NCBI RefSeq assembly: GCF_023544445.1 | Contig: NZ_JALPVJ010000004.1 | Location: 558,001 to 622,000 of the forward strand | Direction: 5' to 3' | Source of the DNA: Actinoplanes sp. M2I2 | GTDB taxonomy: Bacteria > Actinomycetota > Actinomycetes > Mycobacteriales > Micromonosporaceae | Length of the DNA: 64,000 bases | Notes under the pieces: model-generated | Seen by the model: the letters and a program-made list of their open reading frames with translations, nothing else | What the model was told of the DNA's origin: nothing | The model's database searches: none | Shown here: piece by piece, positions 19,035-27,405 of the stretch | Layout of the letters: every line of letters starts with the position of its first letter | Numbering within the stretch: position 1 is the stretch's first letter | Program-made: the position numbers and the translations under genes

Positions 19035-20555
19035 ATGTCGTACCCAGCCCAGCCGCCGCCGATCACAGCCGCGCCGCCGGCCTCGCCGTCGGGCCGCCCG
19101 CCCGCGGTGACGGTCGCCGCCGCCCTGCTGTGGCTGATGGCCGGCGTCGGCCTGATCTATGCGATCGCGACGCTGGCCGTCGTGCCCGGCACGATCAGCC
19201 GCTTCCGCGACCTCACCGGGGGGACGCAGGCGGTGCAGCGCTTCACCGGCGACAACGACCCCGAGTACTACGTGGCGGTGGTCTGGCTGGGCGCGGCGAT
19301 CGCCCTGGCCCTGGCCGTGATCGCTTCCGCCCTGTTCGTCGTGGTGGGCCTGTCGCTGCGCCGGGGCAGCAACGTCGCCCGCATCGCCACGCTGGTCGTG
19401 TGCCTGATCGGCATCGCGGGCGGCGTCGCCGGGGTCCTGACGGTCGCGGCCCAGCGCAGCGGAGACACGGCGCCGTGGTCGCTGGGCGCCCAGCTGAGCA
19501 ACGCCTACCCGGACGGGTGGATCAGCACGAACGCCGGCCTGTCGATCGCCCAGATCCTCGGCTACGCCCTGGTCGGCATCCTGATCCTCACCGCGCCGCG
19601 CGCCTTCTTCCGCCGGCCGGCGGCGCCCTCCGCCCCGCAGCCGACCTACGGCGCGCCCTATCCGGGCTACGGCGTTCCGGCCGGCCAGCAGGCCGGCGCC
19701 TTCCCGGGCTATGGCGTTCCGGTTGGACAGCAGGCCGGGGCTCCCGGCTACGCCGGTCCGGCTGGTGCTTCTTCCAGCTATGGCGTTCCCGCTGGTCAGG
19801 CCGGTGCTCCTGGCTATGGCGTGCCGGCCGGCCAGCAGGCTGGGGCTCCGGGCTACGGCGTTCCGGCCGGCCAGCAGGCCGGGGCTCCCGGTTACGGCGA
19901 TCCGGCTGGACAGCAGGCCGGTTCTGTTTCTGGCTACGGCCTGCAGCCCGGACATCAAGCGGGTGCCCTCCCCGGCAACTATCCGGCCCCGACGGGCCAC
20001 CCCGGTGCCGGATATCCGGCACCGGCCGGCCATCCCGACGCGAGCGGCCCGAACGCCGGCCATCCGGGCCCGGCCGGCCCTTCCGCCGCGGGCCATCCCG
20101 GGTCGGCTCAGGGCCATGACTCGGCTGGCTACACGTCCGTACCGGGCTCGGGCGCGGCCTACCCGCCACCGGGCCCGGCGCAGCCCGCGCCGGCTTCTCC
20201 CGCTCCTTCGCCGTACGCCCGGCCTCCCGGCCACGTCCCGGATGCTGCCTTCCTCCCACCCTCCCCCACACAGCCGGTCTCGCCCCCTTACCCGCCGGCC
20301 GACCCCCATTCCCCGTACGCGCGACCCGCTCAACCCGTCCCGGACGCACAGCCAAGCGCCAACCAGGCGCCCGCCTCAGATGAATCAGCGTTCGCCGCCG
20401 GCGCCGGGATATCCGGGGCGGAGCCGGCCCCCGGCTCTGGTGGGGCCTCCGTCTCCGGTTCGGCAGTCGCTCCTGGGGAGTCCTTCGGCTCCGATGAGGC
20501 GCCTACGCCGGGCCGAACGCCAACCTCGGGACAGGAACCCGGGTCAGGTTCGTAG
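19035..20555 (+). CDS. Four-helix membrane protein with long repetitive Gly/Ala/Pro/Gln tail
   Basis: A 506-residue paralogue of the protein at 17795. ATG 19035 with GGGGAG upstream is chosen over the longer open frame, which runs into the 58-bp repeats. Hydrophobic segments lie near residues 24-50, 80-107, 115-140 and 168-187. From about residue 200 the tail contains around ten imperfect units of Gly-Tyr-Gly-(Val/Asp)-Pro-(Ala/Val)-Gly-Gln-Gln-Ala-Gly-Ala-Pro, followed by a His/Pro/Gly-rich and a Pro/Ser-rich stretch. Such tails are typical of disordered, possibly condensate-forming regions. Function unknown. Confidence 0.83.
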   Translation: MSYPAQPPPITAAPPASPSGRPPAVTVAAALLWLMAGVGLIYAIATLAVVPGTISRFRDLTGGTQAVQRFTGDNDPEYYVAVVWLGAAIALALAVIASALFVVVGLSLRRGSNVARIATLVVCLIGIAGGVAGVLTVAAQRSGDTAPWSLGAQLSNAYPDGWISTNAGLSIAQILGYALVGILILTAPRAFFRRPAAPSAPQPTYGAPYPGYGVPAGQQAGAFPGYGVPVGQQAGAPGYAGPAGASSSYGVPAGQAGAPGYGVPAGQQAGAPGYGVPAGQQAGAPGYGDPAGQQAGSVSGYGLQPGHQAGALPGNYPAPTGHPGAGYPAPAGHPDASGPNAGHPGPAGPSAAGHPGSAQGHDSAGYTSVPGSGAAYPPPGPAQPAPASPAPSPYARPPGHVPDAAFLPPSPTQPVSPPYPPADPHSPYARPAQPVPDAQPSANQAPASDESAFAAGAGISGAEPAPGSGGASVSGSAVAPGESFGSDEAPTPGRTPTSGQEPGSGS

Positions 20556-20615
20556 CTCCCGTCCGTCGAGCATCAGACCGGGACAGTTCATCAGGCCTGA
20601 TGTGCTGTAGAACTC

Positions 20616-20753
20616 GTCCCGGTGTCCCGGTGTCCCGGTGTCCCGGTGTCCCGGTGTCCCGGTGTCCCGGTGTCCCGGTGTCCCGGTGTCCCGGTGTCCC
20701 GGTGTCCCGGTGTCCCGGTGTCCCGGTGTCCCGGTGTCCCGGTGTCCCGGTGT
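20616..20753. repeat. 8-bp tandem repeat, about 17 copies
   Basis: The unit gtcccggt is repeated head to tail about 17 times with no internal variation I can see, starting 61 bp after the stop of the membrane protein gene. An 8-bp period leaves every frame open on both strands (for example Asp-Thr-Gly-Thr-Pro-Gly-His-Arg on the minus strand), so the open frames here are artefacts of the repeat. Perfect copies imply recent expansion by slippage. Confidence 0.95.
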
Positions 20754-20759
20754 TCCAAC

Positions 20760-22098
20760 CTCCGTTGCCGGCCGCTTGAAGCGCCACGGCGTGAGTTGGT
20801 CGTTATCGCCGTCGGAGGGCTGCACGCCGAACGAGACCTCCGGTATCGAGCCATCTACCCCGATGGCGACGCGTGGCCCGACGCGCCAGCCGGACACCAT
20901 GCCCGGGCACGCGGTGCGAGCCCGGGCGTGGCCTTCGAATGCCTGCCGCGGCTCACAGCCAACGATGCGTCTATCGTTCGCCGCCTCGAACGCTTCGCCC
21001 CCGCGGGGACCGCCTCAGGCGCTTGCCCTGTGTCGGATCGGCTCGCACCGCCTACCGGGCTTCGGGAGCGGCTCGGACGCTGAGCGTGCTTCGGTCGGTT
21101 CGGACGTCTGCCCGGCTTGGGGAGCGGCTCGGACGCTGAGCGTGCTTCGGTCGGCTGAGAGGTCCGCTCGGCTTCGGGCTGGTCCGGGCGCTAAGCATGC
21201 TTCGACTGGCTCGGATGCCCAGCTGGCTCGGCCGGCTCGGAGACTGGTCCGGCTTCGGCTTGTTCGGACGCTCGCCGGTGTGGCCGGTTCAGGAGCTTCG
21301 ACCGCTGCGAGCGCCTGGACGGTCTGACTGCTGCCGCGCCTTCGATGGCTCTGCGGGAGGGTGGCGCCGCACTTGGTCGCACGGACAGCACCGGCTTGAA
21401 CGATCTCGTGCGTTGCCTACGTCACGAGCTGGCGCCGGGGTGGCCGTCGACCCTGCGCCTCGTTGGAGCGGCGTGTGAAGCCGCGCGATGAGGGCACCCC
21501 GGTTACGGGCGGGCGTGGTGCAAGTCGCATGATGGGTTTCGGACAGGGGATGTCCGTGTTGTTACCGGCCAGTTACCCCCCTCATATTGATGGCATGACC
21601 CCTCATATTGATGGGTATGGGTCACCCGAACGGGTAAGTTTGTCATCCAGCTTCGTCACTCCCACGGCTGTCCGTATAACGCGCCACCGCCGGTTGGAGG
21701 GTGTTTTTCGCTGGATGGGCAAACGTTCGATGCCGCGATTCACAGGACCTTCTCAGCCCCCCGACCGGGTGATCTGTCGGGTCCCCGGCATGTGACCCGC
21801 GGCATAGGAGCTTTGAGCTGCATCGATGTTCCCGGCATGGGGCGAAAGGGACTGCTGGTTCTGTAAGGTTTCTTTTTAGATCGACTCAATCGTGTGCGTC
21901 AATAGTTACGTTGCGCACTGCCAGGGCGAAAGGTTCCGGTTTCGTTCCAGCAAGTACGCTCGATGCATGCAAGCACGCCACGACCTGCGTAAATTCATCA
22001 CTGAATTACCCGTCGCGCAGCGTGGCGCCGTGCTTTCATCGGGTCGTGAACTTCTGGTGCCGGGCCGCCCGGTTCAGAAGATCGCGCAGGGTGGCGAG
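20760..22098. other. Gene-poor region with degenerate repeats and AT-richer DNA
   Basis: About 1.3 kb without a gene I can support. From 21064 a block of about 56 bp containing ggagcggctcggacgctgag is repeated at 21120 and, degenerate, at 21177. From about 21540 the base composition becomes less GC-rich. A 16-bp direct repeat, cccctcatattgatgg, occurs at 21578-21593 and 21599-21614, 21 bp apart. Open frames here (20622-21083, 21463-21795 on plus) lack clear codon bias. It may be decayed coding sequence plus a regulatory zone. Confidence 0.5.
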
Positions 22099-22362
22099 AT
22101 GACGACGCCGAGGCGGGTGCGGGCCTCCGGCGAAACGGATCAGAAACCCGGAATGGATCGACGAATTGACAATGTGGGGTGTCTCACTCCCGGGGCGGGG
22201 ATCGAGACCTCGACACGGATGGGCAGCGTCCTGATGGCGGCTGAGGCGTTGCAGGAGGCAGAGACCGAAGTAGGTACGGCGGTATCGGTTGCATCGGAGG
22301 CTCGGGTTGCCGGCCACTCCCGATCGACCAACCCGGTGATCGACGTCGGCCTTACGGCCTGA
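21967..22362 (+). CDS. Possible small protein upstream of the ArsR regulator
   Basis: An open frame of 131 codons from ATG 21967, or 87 codons from ATG 22099, which has a GGGTGGCGAG upstream. The composition is mixed with an acidic helix-like stretch (MAAEALQEAETEVG) and no hydrophobic segment. Third-position GC is lower than in neighbours. I do not recognise it. It could be spurious. Confidence 0.22.
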   Translation: MQARHDLRKFITELPVAQRGAVLSSGRELLVPGRPVQKIAQGGEMTTPRRVRASGETDQKPGMDRRIDNVGCLTPGAGIETSTRMGSVLMAAEALQEAETEVGTAVSVASEARVAGHSRSTNPVIDVGLTA

Positions 22363-22428
22363 AAGTTAGCCGGTTCGTTCCTGCGCACATGCAGGAGAAT
22401 CGATGCAGTTGGTGGAAGGATGGAGATC

Positions 22429-22797
22429 GTGGGAACTGCGTTGGCGGAAATGACAATGCCTCAGATCTCGCCGCTTGCCGGCGAGCCAATTGAACGTGCC
22501 GACGCCGAGCGGCTCGCAGGTGTGCTCAAGGCACTTGCCGACCCGGCTCGGCTTCGGCTTCTCAGCCTGATTCAGTCCGCAACGGACGGTGAGGCCTGCG
22601 TCTGCGACCTGACCGCTCCGCTCGGTCTGTCTCAGCCGACAGTGAGCCACCACCTTCGGATTCTGACCGAGGCTGGTCTGCTCGAGCGGGAGAAGCGAGG
22701 CGTGTGGGCCTACTACCGTCTGGTGCCGTCCGCCATCGCGACGATCGCGGACCTTTTGACCCCGCCTCGCAAGCGGGCCACGAAGAAGGCGCGCTGA
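22429..22797 (+). CDS. ArsR/SmtB-family transcriptional regulator
   Basis: A winged-helix repressor of about 122 residues from GTG 22429; ATG 22420 is an alternative start but leaves no room for a ribosome site. The segment EACVCDLTAPLGLSQPTVSHHLRILTEAGLL contains the recognition helix and a Cys-X-Cys in the position of the ArsR metal site (ELCVCDL), so it may sense arsenite or a similar thiophilic metal. The wing is REKRGVWAYYRL and the tail is basic. No metal efflux gene is adjacent, so its target is unclear; autoregulation is likely. Confidence 0.9.
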   Translation: MGTALAEMTMPQISPLAGEPIERADAERLAGVLKALADPARLRLLSLIQSATDGEACVCDLTAPLGLSQPTVSHHLRILTEAGLLEREKRGVWAYYRLVPSAIATIADLLTPPRKRATKKAR

Positions 22798-22815
22798 CCG
22801 CACTCGCAAGGAATC

Positions 22816-22855
22816 GCCTGGCGTCACCGGCATCACATGGGGCGTGACGCCAGGC
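22816..22855 (+). terminator. Stem-loop after the ArsR-type gene
   Basis: A perfect 12-bp stem (22816-22827 with 22844-22855) and a 16-nt loop lie 19 bp after the stop. No T-run follows. Probably a terminator or an mRNA end structure. Confidence 0.65.
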
Positions 22856-22902
22856 AGCAGAGTCCGCCTCCAGTCCACCCCCCAGGACCCGAGGAGTAAC
22901 GG

Positions 22903-23577
22903 GTGAACTACGTCCACGGCGATCTGCGCGACCAGCTCGCGTTCGTGGGTTTCGACGTGGTCCAGGCCGGCCTCGTCGCCGGGTCGGGCGGAAACCTTTC
23001 CGCTCGGATCCCCGACGAGGACGCCATCTGGGTCACCGGCAGCGGTTCGTGGCTGGGCCGGCTGAGCCGGACCTCCTTCGCCGCCGTATGCGTCTCTGAC
23101 GGCTCGCCCGCGTCGGTCGGCAGTGTGCCGCCGCCGTTGATCGAGCCGACCAGTGAGCTCGCACTGCATCTGGCGCTGTATCGGGCTCGTCCCGACGTCA
23201 ACGCCGTCATCCACCTGCATCCGCAGACCGCACTCCTGCTGGACGCGCTGGGTGAGCACATCCGGATCATCACCACCGACCACGCGTACTACCTGCGCCG
23301 TGTCTCGACGGTGCCGTTCCGGCTGCCCGGCACGAGCGAGCTGGCCGCCCTGACCGCCGCGATGGCCGCCGACGGCACCGACTGTCTGGTGCTGAGCCAG
23401 CACGGTTGCGTGGTGCTCGGCGACACCGTCGAGCTCGCGCACAAGCGCGCCCGCAACCTCGAGGAAGCAGCGGAACTCACGTACCGGGCACTCGCCGCCG
23501 GCCGCCTGGAGAACCTCCGCGACTGCCCCGAGACCTTCCTGGACCGCCTGTACGGCTCCACCGCCGTCACGGTCTGA
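22903..23577 (+). CDS. Class II aldolase/adducin family protein
   Basis: A 224-residue zinc-dependent class II aldolase, related to L-fuculose-phosphate aldolase and methylthioribulose-phosphate dehydratase. It shows the phosphate-binding SGGNLSAR near residue 30, the acidic/Ser region PTSELALHLALY, the zinc ligands HLHP near 107 and a third His in QHGCVVLG near 167. GTG 22903 follows a GAGGAGT. Substrate not determined by sequence. It follows the ArsR-type gene but a stem-loop separates them. Confidence 0.88.
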   Translation: MNYVHGDLRDQLAFVGFDVVQAGLVAGSGGNLSARIPDEDAIWVTGSGSWLGRLSRTSFAAVCVSDGSPASVGSVPPPLIEPTSELALHLALYRARPDVNAVIHLHPQTALLLDALGEHIRIITTDHAYYLRRVSTVPFRLPGTSELAALTAAMAADGTDCLVLSQHGCVVLGDTVELAHKRARNLEEAAELTYRALAAGRLENLRDCPETFLDRLYGSTAVTV

Positions 23578-23664
23578 CAACCGTCCAACCGCCGCTCGAC
23601 GCACCGCCCCCACGGCGCAGAGCGACCGGCCCGAGCACCGTCCCCACCGGCAAGTCACAAACAA

Positions 23665-23706
23665 CAGCGCCCGTCACGACCCCTCAGAAGGTCGCGGCGG
23701 GCGCTG
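23665..23706 (+). terminator. Terminator after the class II aldolase gene
   Basis: An inverted repeat cagcgcccg/cgggcgctg (23665-23673 with 23698-23706) plus an inner 5-bp stem closes a loop rich in C/A; a 3-by-3 internal mismatch separates the two parts. Confidence 0.7.
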
Positions 23707-23775
23707 CTGTGTCAGGCCGGAGAAGGATCCGTCGTGCCACCGGGGTCGACCGTGCTTCGCGCAGTCCGTGCTTCC

Positions 23776-23840
23776 ACAGTCGGGCTACGAGCAGTCCGGG
23801 CTACGAGCAGTCCGGGCTACGGGTAGTCCGGGCTGCGGGC
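23776..23840. repeat. 16-bp tandem repeat, four copies
   Basis: Four head-to-tail units of cagtccgggctacgag; the first lacks one base and the last has two changes. The array lies in the 3' flank of the minus-strand DedA gene, ending about 12 bp from its stop. Confidence 0.8.
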
Positions 23841-23851
23841 GGCCGGGCGGT

Positions 23852-24667
23852 TCAGTGGCGGCGGTGGGTGACGGGGTTGCGGGGGTCCTCGTCGTCGTCG
23901 GTGCGGGCCGCTTCGACCAGACCGGCGATGCTCGCGGCGGCCACGACGCCGATGGCCGCGGACGGCTCGGGCGGGGCACCGGGGCCGGCCTTCTTCTTGT
24001 GGCGGCGCTCGCGCAGGATCTCGATCAGGATGGGGAGCACCGAGATCAGGACGATCAGCGCGACCACCGGCAGGATGTAGCGGTCGATGTGGTCGCCGAT
24101 CAGGTCGTAGATCTCCTGCGCCAGCGTGTGACCGATGATGATGATGCCGTCGGTCCAGAGGATCGCGCCGACGATGTTCCACAGCAGGAACTTGCGGGCC
24201 GGCATGCCCAGCGTGCCCGCGACCGGGTTGAGGAAGGTGCGCACGATCGGGATGAAGCGGGCCAGCACCACGGCCTTGGCCGGGCCGAACTTCTCGAAGT
24301 AGTACTCGGCCTTCTCGACGTACTCCCGCTTGAAGAGCTTGGAGTCGGGCCGGTCGAACATGCGCCTGCCGTAGCGGGCGCCGAGCCAGTGACCGAGCTG
24401 GGCGCCGATGATCGCGCAGATCGGGGCGCCGATCAGCAGACCGACGTACGACAGCTGGGTGCCCTCGCCGAAGATCGAGTCGGCGACGGGGGAGGCGGCG
24501 ACACCGGCGAGGAAGAGCAGCGAGTCGCCGGGGAAGAAGAACCCGACGAGCAGGCCTGTCTCGGCGAACATGATCGCCCAGACACCGACCAGGCCGAAGG
24601 TGTGCAGCAGATCCTTCGGATCCATGGGGTTGAGGGCGAGGTTCTCGCCGAGCGCGCGGATGTCCAC
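23852..24667 (-). CDS. DedA family membrane protein
   Basis: A 271-residue DedA/VTT-fold protein, a family linked to lipid scrambling and membrane proton balance. From GTG 24667. Typical motifs are FAETGLLVGFFFPGDSLLF, the re-entrant G-X-X-L-G-H-W-L-G region, and FGPAKAVVLARFIPIVRTFLNPVAG near the middle. A C-terminal tail of about 50 residues after the last helix is charged and likely cytoplasmic. In mycobacteria a DedA gene also lies beside fba; here the hen1-pnkp operon and a surface protein gene sit between them. Confidence 0.93.
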   Translation of the reverse strand: MDIRALGENLALNPMDPKDLLHTFGLVGVWAIMFAETGLLVGFFFPGDSLLFLAGVAASPVADSIFGEGTQLSYVGLLIGAPICAIIGAQLGHWLGARYGRRMFDRPDSKLFKREYVEKAEYYFEKFGPAKAVVLARFIPIVRTFLNPVAGTLGMPARKFLLWNIVGAILWTDGIIIIGHTLAQEIYDLIGDHIDRYILPVVALIVLISVLPILIEILRERRHKKKAGPGAPPEPSAAIGVVAAASIAGLVEAARTDDDEDPRNPVTHRRH

Positions 24668-24915
24668 GGTGAGCCAGGGTACCGCCAGACCCCTGCGCTT
24701 TTCGGGTCCAGTTGCTGTGCGAAAGGTATCCCGTCCGAGAAGAGCCGGACGCCCGGCCGAGATGTCCCGCCGGCCGTCCGTTCGTGCAGCTCACGGACCC
24801 GAACGGCGGTGGCCCCGGAGGCCGCGGGGCGTCGGCCGTTCGCGGCGCGGGCGAAGCCATCCGGGCATCGCCTGGCGTGTGCGGGCACCGCCCGGAGCGG
24901 CGCCCGCACACGGTG

Positions 24916-27405
24916 TCACAGCCGGGGGTCGACCGGCTCCGACTCGATGGCCAGGATCGCGAAGACCAGCTCGTGGCGACGCCACAGCGGCGCTCCCTCG
25001 GCCAGCCGGTCGAGCGCGGCCAGACCGAGCCCGTGCTCGCGCAGTGCCATGTTCCGCTTGCGGCCGAGGTTGCGCCGGCGCAGCCGGGACAGCTGTTCCG
25101 GCCGCGTGTACTCCGGGCCGTAGATGATGCGCAGGTACTCCCGGCCGCGGCATTTCACCCCGGGCTGGATCAGCCGTCCCTTGGCGTCGGCGGCCCGCAG
25201 CCCGGCCCAGGGCTTGACCACCATGCCCTCCCCACCGGACGCGGTCAGTTCGAGCCACCACTCGGTGGCCGCCGCCTCGGCGGCCGGATCGCCGAGCTCG
25301 ACGATCCGGCGGCGGGTCGGTGTGAACAGGGCCGGGTCGGCCGCCACCAGCTTGTCGGCCAGGGCGAGGTGCCACCCGTGGTCGCGGTCGGCGTACGAGA
25401 CCCCGGCCCCGGCGAGCACGGCGAACGGCGCCAGCGTGACCCCGTCGAGCCCGTCGGTCGGCTTCACGTACGCCCGGTAGGCCGCGGAGTAGCCGTCGAT
25501 CTCAGCCGACCGCAGCGCCAGCCGATCGCGCAACGCGGCCACGTCGAGCCCCCGCGCAGCGACCCGGTCGACGACCTCCAGCGCGGCGGGCAGCGCAGCC
25601 CGGCCGGCCGCGCCGACACCCGCGTAGCGGTCACGGATCAGGCCCGCCGCCTTGGCCGACCACGGCAGCAGTTCCGCGTCGAGGAGCAGCCAGTCGCTCT
25701 CCAGCTCGTCGAAGAGCCCGCCGGCGGCGGCGCGCACCCGGGCGAGCAGCTGCTCGTCGAGCGCCGCGCCGAAGAACGGCCGGCCGGTACGCGTCCAGAT
25801 CGCGTCGCCGTCGCCGGAGCGGGACACTCGCACCACGGCCCGCGACCCCATGTGTTTCTCCTCGCACACGACCCGGTCGACGCCGGCCTGACGCAGGTCG
25901 TCGAGCGCCGTCGCGGGGTGTTCCAGGTAGCCCTCGAGCGTGGAGGTCGAGCACGGCGCCATGGTCGGTGGCAGCCACACCAGGGTGGCCGGGTCGAGGG
26001 CGAAGCGGCTCATCACCTCGAGCGCCGCGGCCGCGTTCTCGGCGGCCACGGTCACCCGCCCGTACCCGTAGTCGAGGTGCCGGCGACCGGTCACGTCCGC
26101 GATGTCGAGGCCGTCGTCCGGTCTTCCGGCCGGGGCCAGCGGGCGGACGGGCGCGTAGTACTCCTGGGCGGCCGGCACCGACACCAGCTCGCGCGACGGC
26201 CAGCGCAGGGCGGTGAGCGCGCCGCCGAAGACGCAACCCGTGTCCAGGCAGATCGTGTTGTTGAGCCACTCCGGTCTGGTGGTCGGCGTGTGGCCGTAGA
26301 CGACCGCGGCCGAGCCGCGGTAGTCCCGCGCCCACGGATAGCGGAGGGGCAGGCCGTACTCGTCGGTCTCGCCGGTCGTCTCGCCGTAGAGCGCGAAACT
26401 GCGCACCCGGCCCGAGGCGCGCCCCTGGTAGGCCTCTTTGAGACCGGCGTGCGCGACCACCAGCTTGCCCTCGTCGAGCACGTAGTGACTGACCAGGCCC
26501 TCGATGAACGTCTTGACGGCCGCACCGAACGAGGCGGGCTCGCGGCCGAGCTGCTCGAGCGTCTCGGGCAGGCCGTGGGTGAGCTGCACGTTGCGCCCGT
26601 TGAGCTTGCGTGCCAGTTTCTGCTCGTGGTTGCCGGGGACGCACAGCGCGTGGCCCGCGGCGACCATGCCCATCACCAGGCGCAGCACGCCCGGCGAGTC
26701 GGGACCACGGTCGACCAGATCGCCCACGAAGACCGCCTGGCGCCCGTCCGGGTGGACGGCGTCGACCGGCCGGGCGGAGTCGTCGCGGACCAGGGCGTAG
26801 CCGAGCCGTTCGAGCAGGGTCTCGAGCTCGGCCCGGCACCCGTGCACGTCGCCGATGATGTCGAACGGCCCGGTCAGCTCGCGCTTGTCGTTGAACAGCT
26901 TGTCGTAGCGGATCTCGGCCGCCGCGATCTCGTCGGGCCCGCGCAGCACGTGCACCTTGCGGAACCCCTCGCGAGACAGCGAGCTCAGCGTCCGTCGCAG
27001 GTCGCGGTGCATGCGGGAGAGGACCTGACGGCCGAGGTCGCGGTCGGCCCGGGCCTCGGTGCGCTGCCAGGCCAGCGCCTCGGGCACGTCGAGAACGATC
27101 GCCACCGGCAGCACGTCGTGCTCCCGGGCGACACGCACCAGCCCGGCGCGGCTGTGCGGCTGCAGGTTCGTGGCGTCGACCACGGTGAGCCGGCCGGCGG
27201 CCAGGCGCTTGGCCGCGACGTAGTGCAGCGCGTCGAACGCGTCGGCCGAGGCTGACTGGTCGTTCTCGTCGTCGGCCACCAGCCCGCGGAAGTAGTCGGA
27301 GGAGAGCACCTGGGTGGGCCTGAAGTGGGCGCGCGCGAAGGTCGACTTGCCCGAGCCGGAGATGCCGACCAGCGCAACGAGCGCGAGCTCCGGAAGGTCG
27401 ATCAT
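24916..27405 (-). CDS. pnkp: Polynucleotide kinase-phosphatase-ligase, RNA repair enzyme Pnkp
   Basis: This 829-residue enzyme heals and seals broken RNA ends together with Hen1. Three modules are visible: a 5'-kinase (P-loop GISGSGKST at 14-22), a binuclear metallophosphatase (GDVHG, GDLVDRGPDS, GNHEQK) that removes 2',3'-cyclic phosphate and 2'-phosphate, and a C-terminal nucleotidyltransferase/ligase with the KxxG motif in EEKHMGSRAVV. Length and order match Clostridium thermocellum Pnkp. The true ATG is 27405, overlapping the hen1 stop as ATGA; the open frame extends upstream to 27933 only through overlap with hen1. Known function: repair of ribotoxin-cleaved tRNA. Confidence 0.96.
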   Translation of the reverse strand: MIDLPELALVALVGISGSGKSTFARAHFRPTQVLSSDYFRGLVADDENDQSASADAFDALHYVAAKRLAAGRLTVVDATNLQPHSRAGLVRVAREHDVLPVAIVLDVPEALAWQRTEARADRDLGRQVLSRMHRDLRRTLSSLSREGFRKVHVLRGPDEIAAAEIRYDKLFNDKRELTGPFDIIGDVHGCRAELETLLERLGYALVRDDSARPVDAVHPDGRQAVFVGDLVDRGPDSPGVLRLVMGMVAAGHALCVPGNHEQKLARKLNGRNVQLTHGLPETLEQLGREPASFGAAVKTFIEGLVSHYVLDEGKLVVAHAGLKEAYQGRASGRVRSFALYGETTGETDEYGLPLRYPWARDYRGSAAVVYGHTPTTRPEWLNNTICLDTGCVFGGALTALRWPSRELVSVPAAQEYYAPVRPLAPAGRPDDGLDIADVTGRRHLDYGYGRVTVAAENAAAALEVMSRFALDPATLVWLPPTMAPCSTSTLEGYLEHPATALDDLRQAGVDRVVCEEKHMGSRAVVRVSRSGDGDAIWTRTGRPFFGAALDEQLLARVRAAAGGLFDELESDWLLLDAELLPWSAKAAGLIRDRYAGVGAAGRAALPAALEVVDRVAARGLDVAALRDRLALRSAEIDGYSAAYRAYVKPTDGLDGVTLAPFAVLAGAGVSYADRDHGWHLALADKLVAADPALFTPTRRRIVELGDPAAEAAATEWWLELTASGGEGMVVKPWAGLRAADAKGRLIQPGVKCRGREYLRIIYGPEYTRPEQLSRLRRRNLGRKRNMALREHGLGLAALDRLAEGAPLWRRHELVFAILAIESEPVDPRL

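Noticed and set aside
18393..20333. 646-codon minus-strand frame
   Set aside because: Low-complexity shadow of the Gly/Tyr/Gln tails and 58-bp repeats.
20616..20753. CRISPR array
   Set aside because: Units abut directly with no spacers and no cas genes are present.
20503..20900. Several open frames on both strands across the 8-bp repeat
   Set aside because: An 8-bp unit without stops opens all frames; none extends into sequence with coding bias.
22366..23664. 432-codon minus-strand frame
   Set aside because: Covers two well-supported plus-strand genes (ArsR-type and class II aldolase); no domain in it.
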